In this document: piece by piece, positions 16,520 through 25,307 of the stretch
Layout: the number at the start of each line of letters is the position of its first letter
How positions within the stretch are numbered: position 1 is the first letter of the stretch
NCBI RefSeq assembly: GCF_900156645.1
Contig: NZ_FTOC01000004.1
Coordinates: 62,001 to 126,000 of the forward strand
DNA: 64,000 nt
Direction of reading: 5' to 3'
Source: Salimicrobium flavidum
GTDB lineage: Bacteria > Bacillota > Bacilli > Bacillales > Halobacillaceae
The notes under the pieces: generated by a model
Database searches by the model: none
What the model was told of the DNA's origin: nothing
What the model saw: the letters and a program-made list of their open reading frames with translations, nothing else
Made by a program: the position numbers and the translations under genes

Positions 16520-16831
16520 TTATTTCTCTTCAATGATGTTAAGCACTCTGTATACAAGGACCTGTATTAAAAGAAACATCACTAGCAAAATCCACTCCGC
16601 ACTTTCAATAAGAACGTTTGGTTGAATAGTACTTCGTTTCACATACGTAATAGCACCCAGTATTAATTGCGGAATGATAAAACTGTATATCAAACTCATT
16701 GTGAAAAATATGTACTTATTAATTCTGTCTATGATTATAGATTTCTCAAAAGTATTTGATGCTATGATTGCTCCAATACTTAGGAAAACGTGAATAATAA
16801 TTATCACTATTAAGCTTGTTTCTTGAAACAT
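16520..16831 (-). CDS. Small three-helix membrane protein
   Basis: A 103-residue hydrophobic protein with three predicted helices (starting MFQETSLIVIIIIHVF). The ATG at 16831 has GAAAGGGGAT six to eight bases upstream; the longer frame to 16858 overlaps the upstream gene's stop. AT-rich relative to the flanking core genes. No family recognised. Confidence 0.55.
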   Translation of the reverse strand: MFQETSLIVIIIIHVFLSIGAIIASNTFEKSIIIDRINKYIFFTMSLIYSFIIPQLILGAITYVKRSTIQPNVLIESAEWILLVMFLLIQVLVYRVLNIIEEK

Positions 16832-16857
16832 ATTATCCCCTTTCCAAAAGTAATACA

Positions 16858-17154
16858 TCAGTTAATCAAAAGAACCATGAGAAAAGGCGTCACTAAAAGC
16901 AGGAGAGCAATCACCATAAGAAATACAGATAATTTTGAGGACAACTTTTGTCCTTCCCCATCATACCAGCCCGTGAACTGAAGTTTGTTTCTATATAGGA
17001 CGAAGAAGAAAATCAAAAGAGCACCCCCGCCCATCCATGAAAAATGTTCAGAAGTCTCGTTGATTGCGTAAATATTTTCTATTAGCATCCAGCCCAAAAA
17101 ACCCAAAGTTATAAAGAGAGTTATAACACGCACCAGCTCTAACATCACTCTCAA
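16858..17154 (-). CDS. Small three-helix membrane protein
   Basis: A 98-residue protein with helices at about 8-28, 40-58 and 75-95. TTG at 17154 is chosen because AAGGAGG lies seven bases upstream; the GTG/ATG further upstream precedes that site. It is the gene before 16520-16831 and probably co-transcribed. Function unknown. Confidence 0.55.
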   Translation of the reverse strand: MRVMLELVRVITLFITLGFLGWMLIENIYAINETSEHFSWMGGGALLIFFFVLYRNKLQFTGWYDGEGQKLSSKLSVFLMVIALLLLVTPFLMVLLIN

Positions 17155-17195
17155 AAGTTTTCCTCCTTCCCTTCCCACACCTATACTTCAATTCT

Positions 17196-17636
17196 TCAAA
17201 AATTTATACCTGCCAGCTGTTTCATGTCATCCAGTATAATTTCATACGTGTCCGTCGTCTTCATCAGTCCGGGACTATTTTCGTTTCCTTCAACTAAAAA
17301 CGTACCATCTTCCAGCACGACGATACTATATACAGGCGAGTCACTGCCCTGGTAACTTCTGAACGTATAGTAGGAAGATGATGCCTCTTTTTCTTTATCA
17401 AATTCTTCCCTCGCAACCGTTTTTGCTCCGAGTCCTTCCCCCTTTTTCAATACTTCAGCGATAGTATCTGCATCAGTCACTGTTTTCGTTCGGGAAGAAG
17501 ACGTTTCTCCGTCCACAACTTTCTGGACGACCAGTCTGTCCATATCCCCTTTCTTTTCGAAAGATCCAATGGAATCGCTGCTGCACCCGCTTACGAGTAA
17601 GAGCGTTATAAATAATGCTGTAACGTAAATCTTCAT
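17196..17636 (-). CDS. Lipoprotein of unknown function
   Basis: A 146-residue protein with a lipoprotein signal (MKIYVTALFITLLLVSGCSS, lipobox VSGC, modified Cys18). The mature part has an Asp/Glu-rich alpha/beta domain (TVTDADTIAEVLKKGEGLG) that resembles the many small YhfM-like lipoproteins of Bacillus. GGAGGAAAAGA precedes the ATG at 17636. Part of a run of lipoprotein and membrane-protein genes. Confidence 0.7.
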   Translation of the reverse strand: MKIYVTALFITLLLVSGCSSDSIGSFEKKGDMDRLVVQKVVDGETSSSRTKTVTDADTIAEVLKKGEGLGAKTVAREEFDKEKEASSSYYTFRSYQGSDSPVYSIVVLEDGTFLVEGNENSPGLMKTTDTYEIILDDMKQLAGINF

Positions 17637-17755
17637 TCTTTTCCTCCAAAAACTATTGTAAGCACTCTGAATATGAGGCACTCCCCTGTTGCATACCCTT
17701 TTACTATGAAAAGTACACGATTTGGTCGTATTACTATAAGATTGATGAAAATAAC

Positions 17756-18268
17756 TTACGTAGACGGCGGTAAAGAATTCATCATCGCGGATGAATTCAA
17801 ATCACTGATAGGTTCCCATTCAAGTAATTTTTCATATTCCTCCCCACCCGATGAGTAAGTCAGACTCAATTTTCTGTTCTCCCCCTCTGTAGTGTTAGTC
17901 ACTTTGACTTGCATAATCAGCGTTTGTTCCTCAGTCAGTTCATACCCTTCCACTTGCTGCTTCTCTCCTATTTCTTCTCTTCTAAAAACTCCTGTCTGCT
18001 TCGTATCAGCTCCTACATAAAAAGAGGCTTCAATCCCCTCTGATGCATTTATAGGCTCTCCTGCTTCATTAACGATACCTATGTTCGTAAGTTCTGCCCT
18101 TGCTGGACCGTCCCATTGAAGGGGAGCTACTACGTAATAATTTTGACCATTCGTAAGACCTTCATCTGAGATGGAAATCTGGTCTATTGCGAATGTTCCT
18201 TCTTTAGTATGTTGGCAACCAGCAATAAGGACTCCACTCACGATAAAAAAAAGCACTGCTAATCTCAT
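17756..18268 (-). CDS. Lipoprotein of unknown function
   Basis: A 170-residue lipoprotein: MRLAVLFFIVSGVLIAGCQH (lipobox IAGC). The mature domain is beta-rich and may be immunoglobulin-like (TNIGIVNEAGEPI, LIMQVKVTNTTEG). AAAGGAGGGG lies eight bases before the ATG at 18268; the longer frame runs back into the upstream gene. Function unknown. Confidence 0.7.
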   Translation of the reverse strand: MRLAVLFFIVSGVLIAGCQHTKEGTFAIDQISISDEGLTNGQNYYVVAPLQWDGPARAELTNIGIVNEAGEPINASEGIEASFYVGADTKQTGVFRREEIGEKQQVEGYELTEEQTLIMQVKVTNTTEGENRKLSLTYSSGGEEYEKLLEWEPISDLNSSAMMNSLPPST

Positions 18269-18299
18269 AACATGGACCCCTCCTTTCACCAGCATTTCC

Positions 18300-18785
18300 T
18301 CATTTTGCTTTCTTTTCTTCAATCTCCTGGATCGTCTCCAGATGGCCTTCTCCTTCGATGATTTCATATGCTTCTATTCGGTCTTTTTTTACAAACATAT
18401 GATGGAAATCCTGGACCGCGTCCCCGTCGTCCATTGTTCTCTTCACCATAAAACGAAGATCGTACTCAAATTCCCCCGGACTCAGATGTTCCGCTCGCTT
18501 GCCTTCAACATCGCCCAAATCCGAGAGCACTTCATTAATCAATCTTTCATCTTCTATGACAATACTGCTTTGATTTTCGATATTTGTAATCTCCAGTTGA
18601 CTGACGCTCGCATTAGCTCCATAAAGCGAATCAAATTCATCCTCCACTGTCATATAAGTTTCCCCGTGCCACAAGTACCATCCAGCTCCAGCAACAAAAA
18701 GAACAGAAAGGATCACTGCAGACTTTTTCCCTATGTAAATCTGCAGGGTAAATACAAGAATCACAACCAGAAATACGATCAGCAA
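18300..18785 (-). CDS. Membrane-anchored protein of unknown function
   Basis: A 161-residue protein with two N-terminal helices (residues 2-17 and 23-40) and an acidic extracytoplasmic domain (VEDEFDSLYGANASVSQLEITNIENQSSIVIEDERLINEVLSDL) that looks like the small lipoprotein domains nearby, here on membrane helices instead of a lipid anchor. Likely same transcription unit as 17756-18268. Confidence 0.6.
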   Translation of the reverse strand: MLIVFLVVILVFTLQIYIGKKSAVILSVLFVAGAGWYLWHGETYMTVEDEFDSLYGANASVSQLEITNIENQSSIVIEDERLINEVLSDLGDVEGKRAEHLSPGEFEYDLRFMVKRTMDDGDAVQDFHHMFVKKDRIEAYEIIEGEGHLETIQEIEEKKAK

Positions 18786-18821
18786 CTGTAAAATAATAAC
18801 TCCCTCCTTATAGAAAGGGCT

Positions 18822-19340
18822 TCAAAGTATCTCCACCGTATTACCGACACGACCCTTTACTTCCTGCTTCAATCTATGTACATCTTCGTCGGTTAAATTC
18901 CCGGCATCAATCAAGGCCTCTTTACCGTTGTGTTGTTCGATCACCAGGGACTTTTCTTTCTCCACGTCATTAACCACCCCTGCCTTTTCGGCCTTCTGAT
19001 CTACAACGAGGACCTCTTCCCTGTCCACTATCTTCCTGATTTGGTCAAGAGGGATATCTTTCTTTCCCCGGAGCGGTCCTTTGTCTATCAGAATTCCCTC
19101 ATCGTCGACAATGATGTAATCTTTCTCAGGTCTGGTGAAAAAGTGAATGGCACTCAGCACGGCGGAAATCGCGAAAATAATAGTAGCTGTTTGTATGAGT
19201 CCGATCAGCCATGGGCCCGCGTCCAATGAAACCATCGTCAGGATATTGGAAGAAATGAAAAGGGCTGAACTTCCAAGAGATTTCAACCCTTTCATCTTCC
19301 ATTCGTTCGTATCCTTATATTTATAATTAATCCTGCTCAC
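18822..19340 (-). CDS. Membrane protein with PH-like domain
   Basis: A 172-residue protein: two helices (about 22-40 and 44-68), then a beta-rich segment (KDYIIVDDEGILIDKGPLRGKKDIPLDQIRKIV) typical of bacterial PH-like (YdbT/STM3941-type) domains. Cytoplasmic domain probably binds membrane or a partner. No clear orthologue recognised. Confidence 0.6.
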   Translation of the reverse strand: MSRINYKYKDTNEWKMKGLKSLGSSALFISSNILTMVSLDAGPWLIGLIQTATIIFAISAVLSAIHFFTRPEKDYIIVDDEGILIDKGPLRGKKDIPLDQIRKIVDREEVLVVDQKAEKAGVVNDVEKEKSLVIEQHNGKEALIDAGNLTDEDVHRLKQEVKGRVGNTVEIL

Positions 19341-19381
19341 CCCCTGTCATTTTTTACGACAACATCAGTGAGGAAGTTTCG

Positions 19382-19999
19382 TTATACAAGAGATTTCAAA
19401 TCAGAAAATGCTTCTACTTTTCTTTCATAATTTTCCGCTTCTCCGAATCCGTACGAAGCATAATAAAAAGGAATATCGGCCTGACGGGCAGCCTTTTCAT
19501 CCCTTGATGTATCGCCGATGTAGACAGCATCCTTCAAGCCATTCCGTTCCATGACAAGCTCGATGTTTTCCCCTTTGGATAATCCGGTTCGGCCAGGGTT
19601 CTCATAGTCCTTGAAATAGCGCTCCAATCCATGCGCTTCGTAGAATGCCTCGATATAACCATCGTGGCAATTGCTGACGATGAAGAGAGGATAATTTTCA
19701 GAAAGGACCTGCAGCGTTTCTTCCACCTCGGGGAATAGTCTGCCGCCTTGTTCACTGAGCAAATCATTCTCTCTGCTGAAACAGGCGTAAAGAATTTCTT
19801 CCCTCTCTTCTTTTTCAACATGCGGCAACAGTTTCTCGGCCACCCCTTCCAATTGGAGCCCCATGACTCCTTCGAGGTCCTCCCTGGTCAATTCCTTTTC
19901 TTCAGGACGACGGGACCAAACCTCTTCATTCCACGCATCCTTGACCGTGTCGATAGGGTCCCAAAGCGTTCCATCTAAATCAAAAATGATACTATCCAT
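19382..19999 (-). CDS. HAD-superfamily hydrolase (phosphoglycolate phosphatase-like)
   Basis: A 205-residue HAD hydrolase. Motif I is IIFDLDGTLWD (nucleophile and acid Asp7/Asp9), motif II FIVSNCHD, motif III the Lys in GLSKGENI and motif IV YIGDTSRDEKAA. The helical cap between motifs I and II places it in the beta-phosphoglucomutase/phosphoglycolate phosphatase group. Substrate cannot be told from sequence. Monocistronic. Confidence 0.85.
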   Translation of the reverse strand: MDSIIFDLDGTLWDPIDTVKDAWNEEVWSRRPEEKELTREDLEGVMGLQLEGVAEKLLPHVEKEEREEILYACFSRENDLLSEQGGRLFPEVEETLQVLSENYPLFIVSNCHDGYIEAFYEAHGLERYFKDYENPGRTGLSKGENIELVMERNGLKDAVYIGDTSRDEKAARQADIPFYYASYGFGEAENYERKVEAFSDLKSLV

Positions 20000-20304
20000 C
20001 TACAATCTCCTCTTTTCTGTATGATTCTCTTTAAAAAAGCATAGCAAAATTCAGTCTCCAAGACTATACTTTCCATCGATGAAAAAAACGGTCCTCTTAT
20101 TTACAACAAGTATTAGAAACTGCCAATGGCATTCCAAACAGTATGGAGAGCAATGGCGGCAGCAAGCGAATTCTTTATTTAAAAGGCTCTATTAAAGTTC
20201 AGTGTTGATATTTATAGAAAAATAAGACTCCCAATTATACGGAAGTCCTTTATTGAATTATTGTCTTATCAAACTAACACAACTGTTAGCGTTAAATAAG
20301 CCTA

Positions 20305-20484
20305 CTAACCTATGAATTTTTGTAATTGCATAATGTATGGAAGTACGAATGTTAAAAATACTCCAATTAACATATAAACTATAAATTTTTTTCTCTCCTT
20401 ACCTAGTTTTAATTCCCAGAGACCAATCATTACAAAATATGACCCCATCATAAATACTATTGCAGAAATCAATAACCATCCCAT
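20305..20484 (-). CDS. 59-residue membrane protein carried inside the inserted element
   Basis: Reads MGWLLISAIVFMMGSYFVMI, a charged linker (LWELKLGKERKK) and a second helix (FIVYMLIGVFLTFVLPYIM). AAGGAGAGAGAA precedes the ATG at 20484. It lies entirely within the element that split the CPBP gene, so it is either cargo or was captured between the element's ends. Function unknown. Confidence 0.5.
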   Translation of the reverse strand: MGWLLISAIVFMMGSYFVMIGLWELKLGKERKKFIVYMLIGVFLTFVLPYIMQLQKFIG

Positions 20485-20699
20485 ATTTTCTCTCTCCTTC
20501 TTAATTCTACTCTTGAACACAACAGCTCCATTAGTCGAAAAGAGCTTTGTTCATGTTGAAAAATTGGATAAATTCATCCTATCATAGGTTTCTATATTTA
20601 GAATAAAATTACATTTTATCAACATCTCATTTTTTGTCACTTCATTCCTTTGATGCCAGTCCCCTAGTTCCTGAAAATCAATATATCAACACTAGCGTT

Positions 20700-20906
20700 T
20701 AACAGAGACGTCCATGCAAAGGTGTTTGCACCATTGTCTATAGAAATTTCTGAACGCTGTTAATAATTTTTTTGATAGGATGAATGTAGAGAAAGGGAGC
20801 GACTCCAGCGGGAACTCGGGTAGCTGAAGACCCCTCAGGGAAACGATGAGACTGAAGCGTTGCCCCTGGATAAACGTCCGCCTGAATATTTATTTTCAGG
20901 ATAGCC
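20700..20906. repeat. Repeat module A, copy 1
   Basis: About 207 bases with high similarity to the reverse complement of 42470-42677. Shared blocks include GCGACTCC, GGGAACTCGGG, AGCTGAAGACCCC, CTGAAGCGTTGCC and CGTCCGCCTGAATATT. It contains several self-complementary segments and no convincing reading frame. I recall similar GCGACTCC...GAAGACCCC repeats scattered through Bacillaceae genomes. Confidence 0.75.
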
Positions 20907-21387
20907 ATTTAAAAAACAGAACCGAAGCATAAACCCATCACAATCCCGAACAGAACAAAATCCGTATGTATTAAACCGAATAAAAGCGCAGAAATCAGGG
21001 TAGCTATTACTCTACCGATTTTCACGTTAATATAGTATTGCAATAAACCCCTGTATATAAATTCTTCGTATATACGTACAAGAAGTACAACCCCGACCAG
21101 ATAAATAAGTGACTCATTGGTATTTGGTGAATACAAATAATCAGCCATGAAGAAACGATCGAACAAAAAATCCATGGAGAAGATTACCGCTCGCGCTCTG
21201 TAAAAAATTAGAATGAAAGCTAATAATCAGTCATAGGTGGACCTTTCTTTATCACCTTCTGGCTCTCTTTCTCCACCAATCAATTCAAAATGCTGAAATA
21301 CTTGCCAGATGGAGCAATGTAAGGTTCTATAGTTCTAACTTCAAGCACAGACATAATAATTTATTGCTCATATCTAGAAAAAATATC

Positions 21388-21912
21388 CTAGTCTGAAATC
21401 GTATCTGTAGAATCAATAACGTTCTCTGTGAAGCTTCCGTTACTACTTTCCGCAGTATGCCTTTCAATCAAAGACAACTTAATGTCTCCTCTATATAAAT
21501 CTGAAAATGAATGATTTCTTTCTGCAGAAGGAAGTTCTTCTAGCTTCCCTTTCTTCACTATCTGAAATGTATAATCTTCCCCCTTCGTAGTCGTCACTTC
21601 ACTAGAACCTGCAATCGTATTGTGAAGGGAGAGGGTAACAGTTATTTTCACAACGGAATAGCCATCATCTACACTCTTCATATCATGGAAACTGTACTGA
21701 TTATTGCCAGAACGCTTCAAAAATATATTCTCTTCATTAGTAGTTGATATACGTTCCACATCGCTATTCGGGTTTTCTTTAAGAAATTGATGGATAGCCT
21801 CTTTTTCTGTAGGAAAGGTTTTAGCCACATTGATATCAGTTTCATCATTCTGACAACCGGCCAATGCTGAGATAGTCAGAATAGCTAAAAATATAACATA
21901 CTTGCATCTCAT
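21388..21912 (-). CDS. Lipoprotein of unknown function
   Basis: A 174-residue lipoprotein beginning MRCKYVIFLAILTISALAGCQ (lipobox LAGC). The mature part starts with a helical segment (FPTEKEAIHQFLKENPN) and continues as beta-rich sequence ending with a Ser/Thr-rich tail. GGAGGGGCAAAG precedes the ATG at 21912. AT-rich. Function unknown. Confidence 0.65.
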   Translation of the reverse strand: MRCKYVIFLAILTISALAGCQNDETDINVAKTFPTEKEAIHQFLKENPNSDVERISTTNEENIFLKRSGNNQYSFHDMKSVDDGYSVVKITVTLSLHNTIAGSSEVTTTKGEDYTFQIVKKGKLEELPSAERNHSFSDLYRGDIKLSLIERHTAESSNGSFTENVIDSTDTISD

Positions 21913-22119
21913 CTTTGCCCCTCCCTGAAAGTATTTTAAATAACATAACACGTCCCTAAAAGTGAAAACCAAGATTAACGAGTCCATTATATATTCTATA
22001 GGCAATAATCGCAGGGGCCTGAGGAATCAGCCTGATAAAAGAATCAGCGGCTACACTGATGCACACAACAATTCACCACTTAAAGGGTCAGCTAAATAGT
22101 GATAATTCTTAATTAAGTG

Positions 22120-22375
22120 CTAAAAAATTGAGAAACGAACAAGATAATACCCCACGATGATCAAGAATACAATATCTAAGAAAATATTAATTTCCTGCTT
22201 CAGTTTACTATGAACTACTAGCTTTGCGACAATTAAAGGTAAAGCCACGATGAGCAATATACCTAGCGCACGCAATTTGAGGTGAATAAGAAAACACATA
22301 GTATGTCGCAATTATTACAATACCAGTTACTGCTATAACAGAATTTAATATAGAAGCTAAACTCTCGAGATTCAC
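22120..22375 (-). pseudogene. Small membrane protein broken by a frameshift
   Basis: From a GTG at 22375, six bases after GGAGGT, the frame reads VNLESLASILNSVIAVTGIVIIATYYVF; a second frame then reads HLKLRALGILLIVALPLIVAKLV...FLDIVFLIIVGYYLVRF to a stop at 22120. Joined near 22285-22295 they give a plausible 84-residue three-helix protein; the 256 bases are one more than a multiple of three. Pseudogene or sequence error; the intact alternative is a 63-residue frame from 22311 with a poor start. Confidence 0.5.
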
Positions 22376-22455
22376 TAGAATACCTCCGATTTTAGTGACA
22401 GCAAAATCACTAGGATGACCTTAGCTAAAAAAAAGATTTTATGAAACTTCGTCAC
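22375..22455 (-). CDS. 26-residue hydrophobic peptide
   Basis: GTG start with CAGGAGGAGAG four to six bases upstream; reads MTKFHKIFFLAKVILVILLS then KSEVF. One membrane helix with a basic N-terminus. Its TAG stop overlaps the GTG of the next gene (TAGTG), and that gene's ribosome site lies inside this frame, so the pair looks translationally coupled. Could be a leader peptide or a small membrane peptide. Confidence 0.45.
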   Translation of the reverse strand: MTKFHKIFFLAKVILVILLSLKSEVF

Positions 22456-22486
22456 TTTCTCTCCTCCTGTAATTTTCATCTGTTTA

Positions 22487-22957
22487 TCAAGAACGTTCTT
22501 CCTTTTGATCCTCAATTATTTCTTGGATGTATCTTCCGTCATTTTCATCAATTCTATAATACTCTATATTATTGTCCCAATTTCCACCGTCTCGCTGCCC
22601 AATTATAGGTCCTGCTTCCGTAAACCATATTCTTGAGTCGACTAAGCTGGTGGATCGCTTTGGACTAATTACTTGCATATAAATATCCGGATGATTCACA
22701 TCCACGTCCACGCTCGTCACTTTCTCTTTGTTTAGATAAATCATAAGTAAGTTATCCACGATAGCCTGGTGTTCTGTATTTTTGAAAGTATGAGAATAAT
22801 CAACTTGATCAGGGTTTTCACTGCTTGGATAGCCAAATATTACCTCTATTGAAACTTCTTCCTTCCCAATACTTCCGGCGTAATAACCTCCACCAAAAAT
22901 GATCAATGCAATAAACCCAAGCCCTATTATTTTTAATCGAGTACTCAGAGTAACCAC
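22487..22957 (-). CDS. Membrane-anchored protein of unknown function
   Basis: A 156-residue protein with one N-terminal helix (about 8-28, LKIIGLGFIALIIFGGGYYAG) and an extracytoplasmic domain rich in Asp/Glu/Tyr. The start is uncertain: the GTG at 22957 overlaps an AGAGGTGG sequence that would better serve a start a few codons later. AT-rich; part of the accessory run. No family recognised. Confidence 0.55.
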   Translation of the reverse strand: MVTLSTRLKIIGLGFIALIIFGGGYYAGSIGKEEVSIEVIFGYPSSENPDQVDYSHTFKNTEHQAIVDNLLMIYLNKEKVTSVDVDVNHPDIYMQVISPKRSTSLVDSRIWFTEAGPIIGQRDGGNWDNNIEYYRIDENDGRYIQEIIEDQKEERS

Positions 22958-23043
22958 CTCTCATTTAGGTTTATCTCACTTTAATAAACTCTCCAGATGT
23001 CGCATTTACAAGAGCTTGCGAAAAACCATCGATTCCTGATACA

Positions 23044-23718
23044 TCAAAAATATAAACCAACTCCTTTTTCACTTGAACTTTCAACCTGTGTGAGTTTCGC
23101 TTCTCCCTCCACAGTCACTGAAGAACTGAGAGCCTCCTTCGCTTCTTCCGGAGATACTTCCGCAGAAACATTCTGGTCTGATTTGTCTTTATAGGCAAAG
23201 GAAAAATCAATCGACATCAACGCAAACCTTTCTCCGCGCTTGTGAAACTCTGCCTCTACAGCATTATTCCTTTGTCCTACACTGTCCTCCGTCTGAAAGA
23301 TAGATACTCTTATCTCATCTTCCAATTCAAGACTGTCCGCTCTCCACCCCTCTCCTGGCACCTCTGATACCCTGACCATACGCAGTGCGACCTCTTCCAA
23401 ATCACCATGGACCGGATAAACTTCAGGTGAAGACATTGTTACCCCGAGAAGATGACCCCCGCGTGAGCTGACTACCATTCTGTATTCCTCGTCGTTTCCT
23501 TTGAATTTATGTACTTCTCCTGCGCCGCTATCCCGGTAAAGGTGCCCTGTTCCAGCTCCTGAACTCTCAACAGCCAATTCTTCCTCCAATACTTTTTCAG
23601 CCTGATGCTTCGCATTTCCTTTCAATTCTTCCTTCTTCAATACATCTTCCTCAGCAAAGAGTGTTCCTTCTGAAGAAGATGTGCCATGTTGATCAGCAAT
23701 CGTACCACATAATATCAC
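23044..23718 (-). CDS. Hypothetical acidic protein, possibly lacking its signal peptide
   Basis: A 224-residue acidic protein with an N-terminal helical region (KKEELKGNAKHQAEKVLEEELAVES) and a beta-rich C-terminal half. The first codons (VILCGT) resemble the end of a lipoprotein signal, but no hydrophobic stretch precedes them, so the 5' end may be degraded or frameshifted. Divergent from the gene at 23837. Function unknown. Confidence 0.5.
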   Translation of the reverse strand: MILCGTIADQHGTSSSEGTLFAEEDVLKKEELKGNAKHQAEKVLEEELAVESSGAGTGHLYRDSGAGEVHKFKGNDEEYRMVVSSRGGHLLGVTMSSPEVYPVHGDLEEVALRMVRVSEVPGEGWRADSLELEDEIRVSIFQTEDSVGQRNNAVEAEFHKRGERFALMSIDFSFAYKDKSDQNVSAEVSPEEAKEALSSSVTVEGEAKLTQVESSSEKGVGLYF

Positions 23719-23836
23719 CCTTACAAATAGTGGACATAATGGAAGCTGTGTGGTATTTTCAAAAAAGTATGAAAACTGTTTGTTGTCGTTTACAATAACT
23801 TTTCACGGAAGGGTAGGAAGGCTTATCAAAAAATTA

Positions 23837-24487
23837 ATGATTTCAATAGGAAGCGGGTGTGCAATTTTACTAACCAGCATACTCACGTTGCAGAGTATAA
23901 GTAGTGAACCTGCAGCTTCCACTAGTCAAACGGAAACCGATAATGAAGACGTTATAAAAATCGAAGCGCCCTTATCAAAGCATGACAATAAGCATCTCCC
24001 TGAACAATTGTCTGAATCAGTGAGCAATGTGTTTCACAAGGATTTTAAGAATATGAATAAGGATAATAGTCAATTGGATTTGACCCTCCATCTTACTAAG
24101 AACGAAAATACTGAATCGTTTTCTCAAACAACGATTACCGGTTCCGTGGAAATAGAAGAAAAAAGTTATAACTTCAAAGGGGATGGAAAAGTTGTAACCG
24201 TGAACTATGAAGGAAATACCTACTACAGGATCAGATATGATGCAATACTTGAAAATACTAAATTAGAGTCCGAACATAACGACAACACTACATATACTGA
24301 AGAAAATACGACGGGGTTCATTTATGTTAATCCTGATAATAGAAATATTTTCAAAGCATCCATGACCGTAGGACGTGCCGGTAACAGTGCTGCATTGTTT
24401 TTTGGGGATGAGCATGAAGTGGCAAGTAAAATAGAAGAAAAAGCATTCAATATGATCAAAGAGGAAGCAAGGGAGGCATCATCATGA
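23837..24487 (+). CDS. Secreted or membrane-anchored protein of unknown function
   Basis: A 216-residue protein with an N-terminal hydrophobic segment (MISIGSGCAILLTSILTLQS) and an extracytoplasmic, Asn/Thr/Glu-rich domain. The ATG at 23837 is used; AGGAAGG lies 15-16 bases upstream, which is long, and an in-frame GTG at 23750 is an alternative. The stop overlaps the maf start (ATGA), so it is co-transcribed with maf. AT-rich compared with maf, which suggests a separately acquired gene. Confidence 0.6.
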   Translation: MISIGSGCAILLTSILTLQSISSEPAASTSQTETDNEDVIKIEAPLSKHDNKHLPEQLSESVSNVFHKDFKNMNKDNSQLDLTLHLTKNENTESFSQTTITGSVEIEEKSYNFKGDGKVVTVNYEGNTYYRIRYDAILENTKLESEHNDNTTYTEENTTGFIYVNPDNRNIFKASMTVGRAGNSAALFFGDEHEVASKIEEKAFNMIKEEAREASS

Positions 24488-25065
24488 CCAGCAATAACCT
24501 CATTCTCGCTTCATCATCACCAAGGAGACAGGAAGTTCTCAATCAGGTACATATTCCTTTCAGTTTAAGAAAACAGAACTTCGATGAATCTTTGATCACA
24601 GAAACCGATCCGCATAAAAAGGTCGAACAGCTCGCCTGGAATAAAGGAAAAGACGTACATATCCAGGACGGAGAAGTGATTCTTTCAGCTGATACCGTCG
24701 TTTCCTATCAGGGGAAGATATTTGAGAAGCCTGCTTCCGAAGACGAAGCCCGGGAAATGATGAGATCTATGAGTGGAGATGTGCACGAAGTAATCACAGG
24801 CGTGTATATCTGCTCCAAAGAAAACGAGGTGCTGTTCACAGAAACTACCGAAGTGGAATTTTGGGAGATTGCTGAGGAGGAACTCGACTGGTATGTGAAA
24901 ACCGAAGACCCTTATGACAAAGCTGGTGCGTATGGTATCCAGAGTCTCGGTGCCATGTTCGTAAAACGGATAAATGGGGATTACTATACAGTGATGGGAC
25001 TTCCTGTTTCCAGGGTGGTAAAGGAACTGAAGGATTTTTCCATTTATCCGTTCCCACCAAATTAG
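24484..25065 (+). CDS. maf: Maf-type nucleoside triphosphate pyrophosphatase
   Basis: A 193-residue house-cleaning enzyme of the Maf/ITPase fold. Signature elements are LILASSSPRRQEVL, EQLAWNKGKDV, VILSADTVVSYQGKIFEKP and the C-terminal GAYGIQSLGAMFVKRINGDYYTVMGLP. Bacillus Maf proteins hydrolyse dTTP, UTP or modified nucleotides and are linked to cell-division arrest during competence. This copy sits away from the mreB-radC region usual for maf, so it may be a paralogue. Confidence 0.88.
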   Translation: MTSNNLILASSSPRRQEVLNQVHIPFSLRKQNFDESLITETDPHKKVEQLAWNKGKDVHIQDGEVILSADTVVSYQGKIFEKPASEDEAREMMRSMSGDVHEVITGVYICSKENEVLFTETTEVEFWEIAEEELDWYVKTEDPYDKAGAYGIQSLGAMFVKRINGDYYTVMGLPVSRVVKELKDFSIYPFPPN

Positions 25066-25120
25066 CTCAATTCAATTAAGACTTCAGGCGTTTGGATCAA
25101 ATTCTCAGTTTTAAAAATAT

Positions 25121-25295
25121 GGCTCTGTTATCGTTTGTTGTTGATATTCGTCTCTTCAGGTGGCAGCTTGCCGCGGGCATGGCGGAAACTTCCCGTTTCT
25201 CCCTCTGGTCGATACGGGTGATTTTCCTTCCATGCGCGTTCCGCAGGCGTACCCACCTTCCGTTCCTATCATCAACAATAGGCTTTAACAGAGCC
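25121..25295. mobile_element. 175-bp MITE-like element (copy M2)
   Basis: Perfect 10-base ends GGCTCTGTTA / TAACAGAGCC, then TTGTTGAT / ATCAACAA inverted further in. Flanked by AAAAATAT (25113-25120) and AAAAACAT (25296-25303), an 8-base duplication with one mismatch. The interior can fold into a long imperfect hairpin. It is the reverse-oriented relative of the elements at 42668-42841 and 59973-60145. No coding function. Confidence 0.8.
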
Positions 25296-25307
25296 AAAAA
25301 CATAAGA

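Larger units (their letters stand above)
20185..20906 (-). mobile_element. 722-bp composite inverted-repeat element (copy M1) with 8-bp target duplication
   Basis: Flanked by ATTTAAAA at 20177-20184 and 20907-20914. The left end GGCTCTATTAAAG...GTGTTGATAT is repeated in inverted form at about 20680-20707 (ATATCAACAC...TTTAACAGAG), enclosing a small gene (20305-20484). A second module (20700-20906) is fused to it and ends TATTTTCAGGATAGCC; the same fusion occurs at 42470-42841. No transposase is present. GGCTCT ends and 8-base duplications resemble ISL3-family elements as I recall them, so mobilisation in trans is likely. Confidence 0.7.
20113..21175 (-). pseudogene. CPBP intramembrane protease gene split by an inserted element
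   Basis: The upstream part (21175-20909) encodes the glutamate motif VRIYEEFIYRG (EExxxR) and the second motif LLFGLIH, ending GLCFGSVF. The last part (20184-20113) encodes NSLAAAIALHTVWNAIGSF, containing the third motif HxxxN and a stop. The two parts are in the same frame and join almost exactly once the 722-bp element 20185-20906 and one copy of the 8-base ATTTAAAA duplication are removed, although a TAA remains at the junction. The usual first 80-100 residues are also missing or degraded; in-frame hydrophobic sequence extends to about 21225. Clearly inactivated. Confidence 0.8.
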
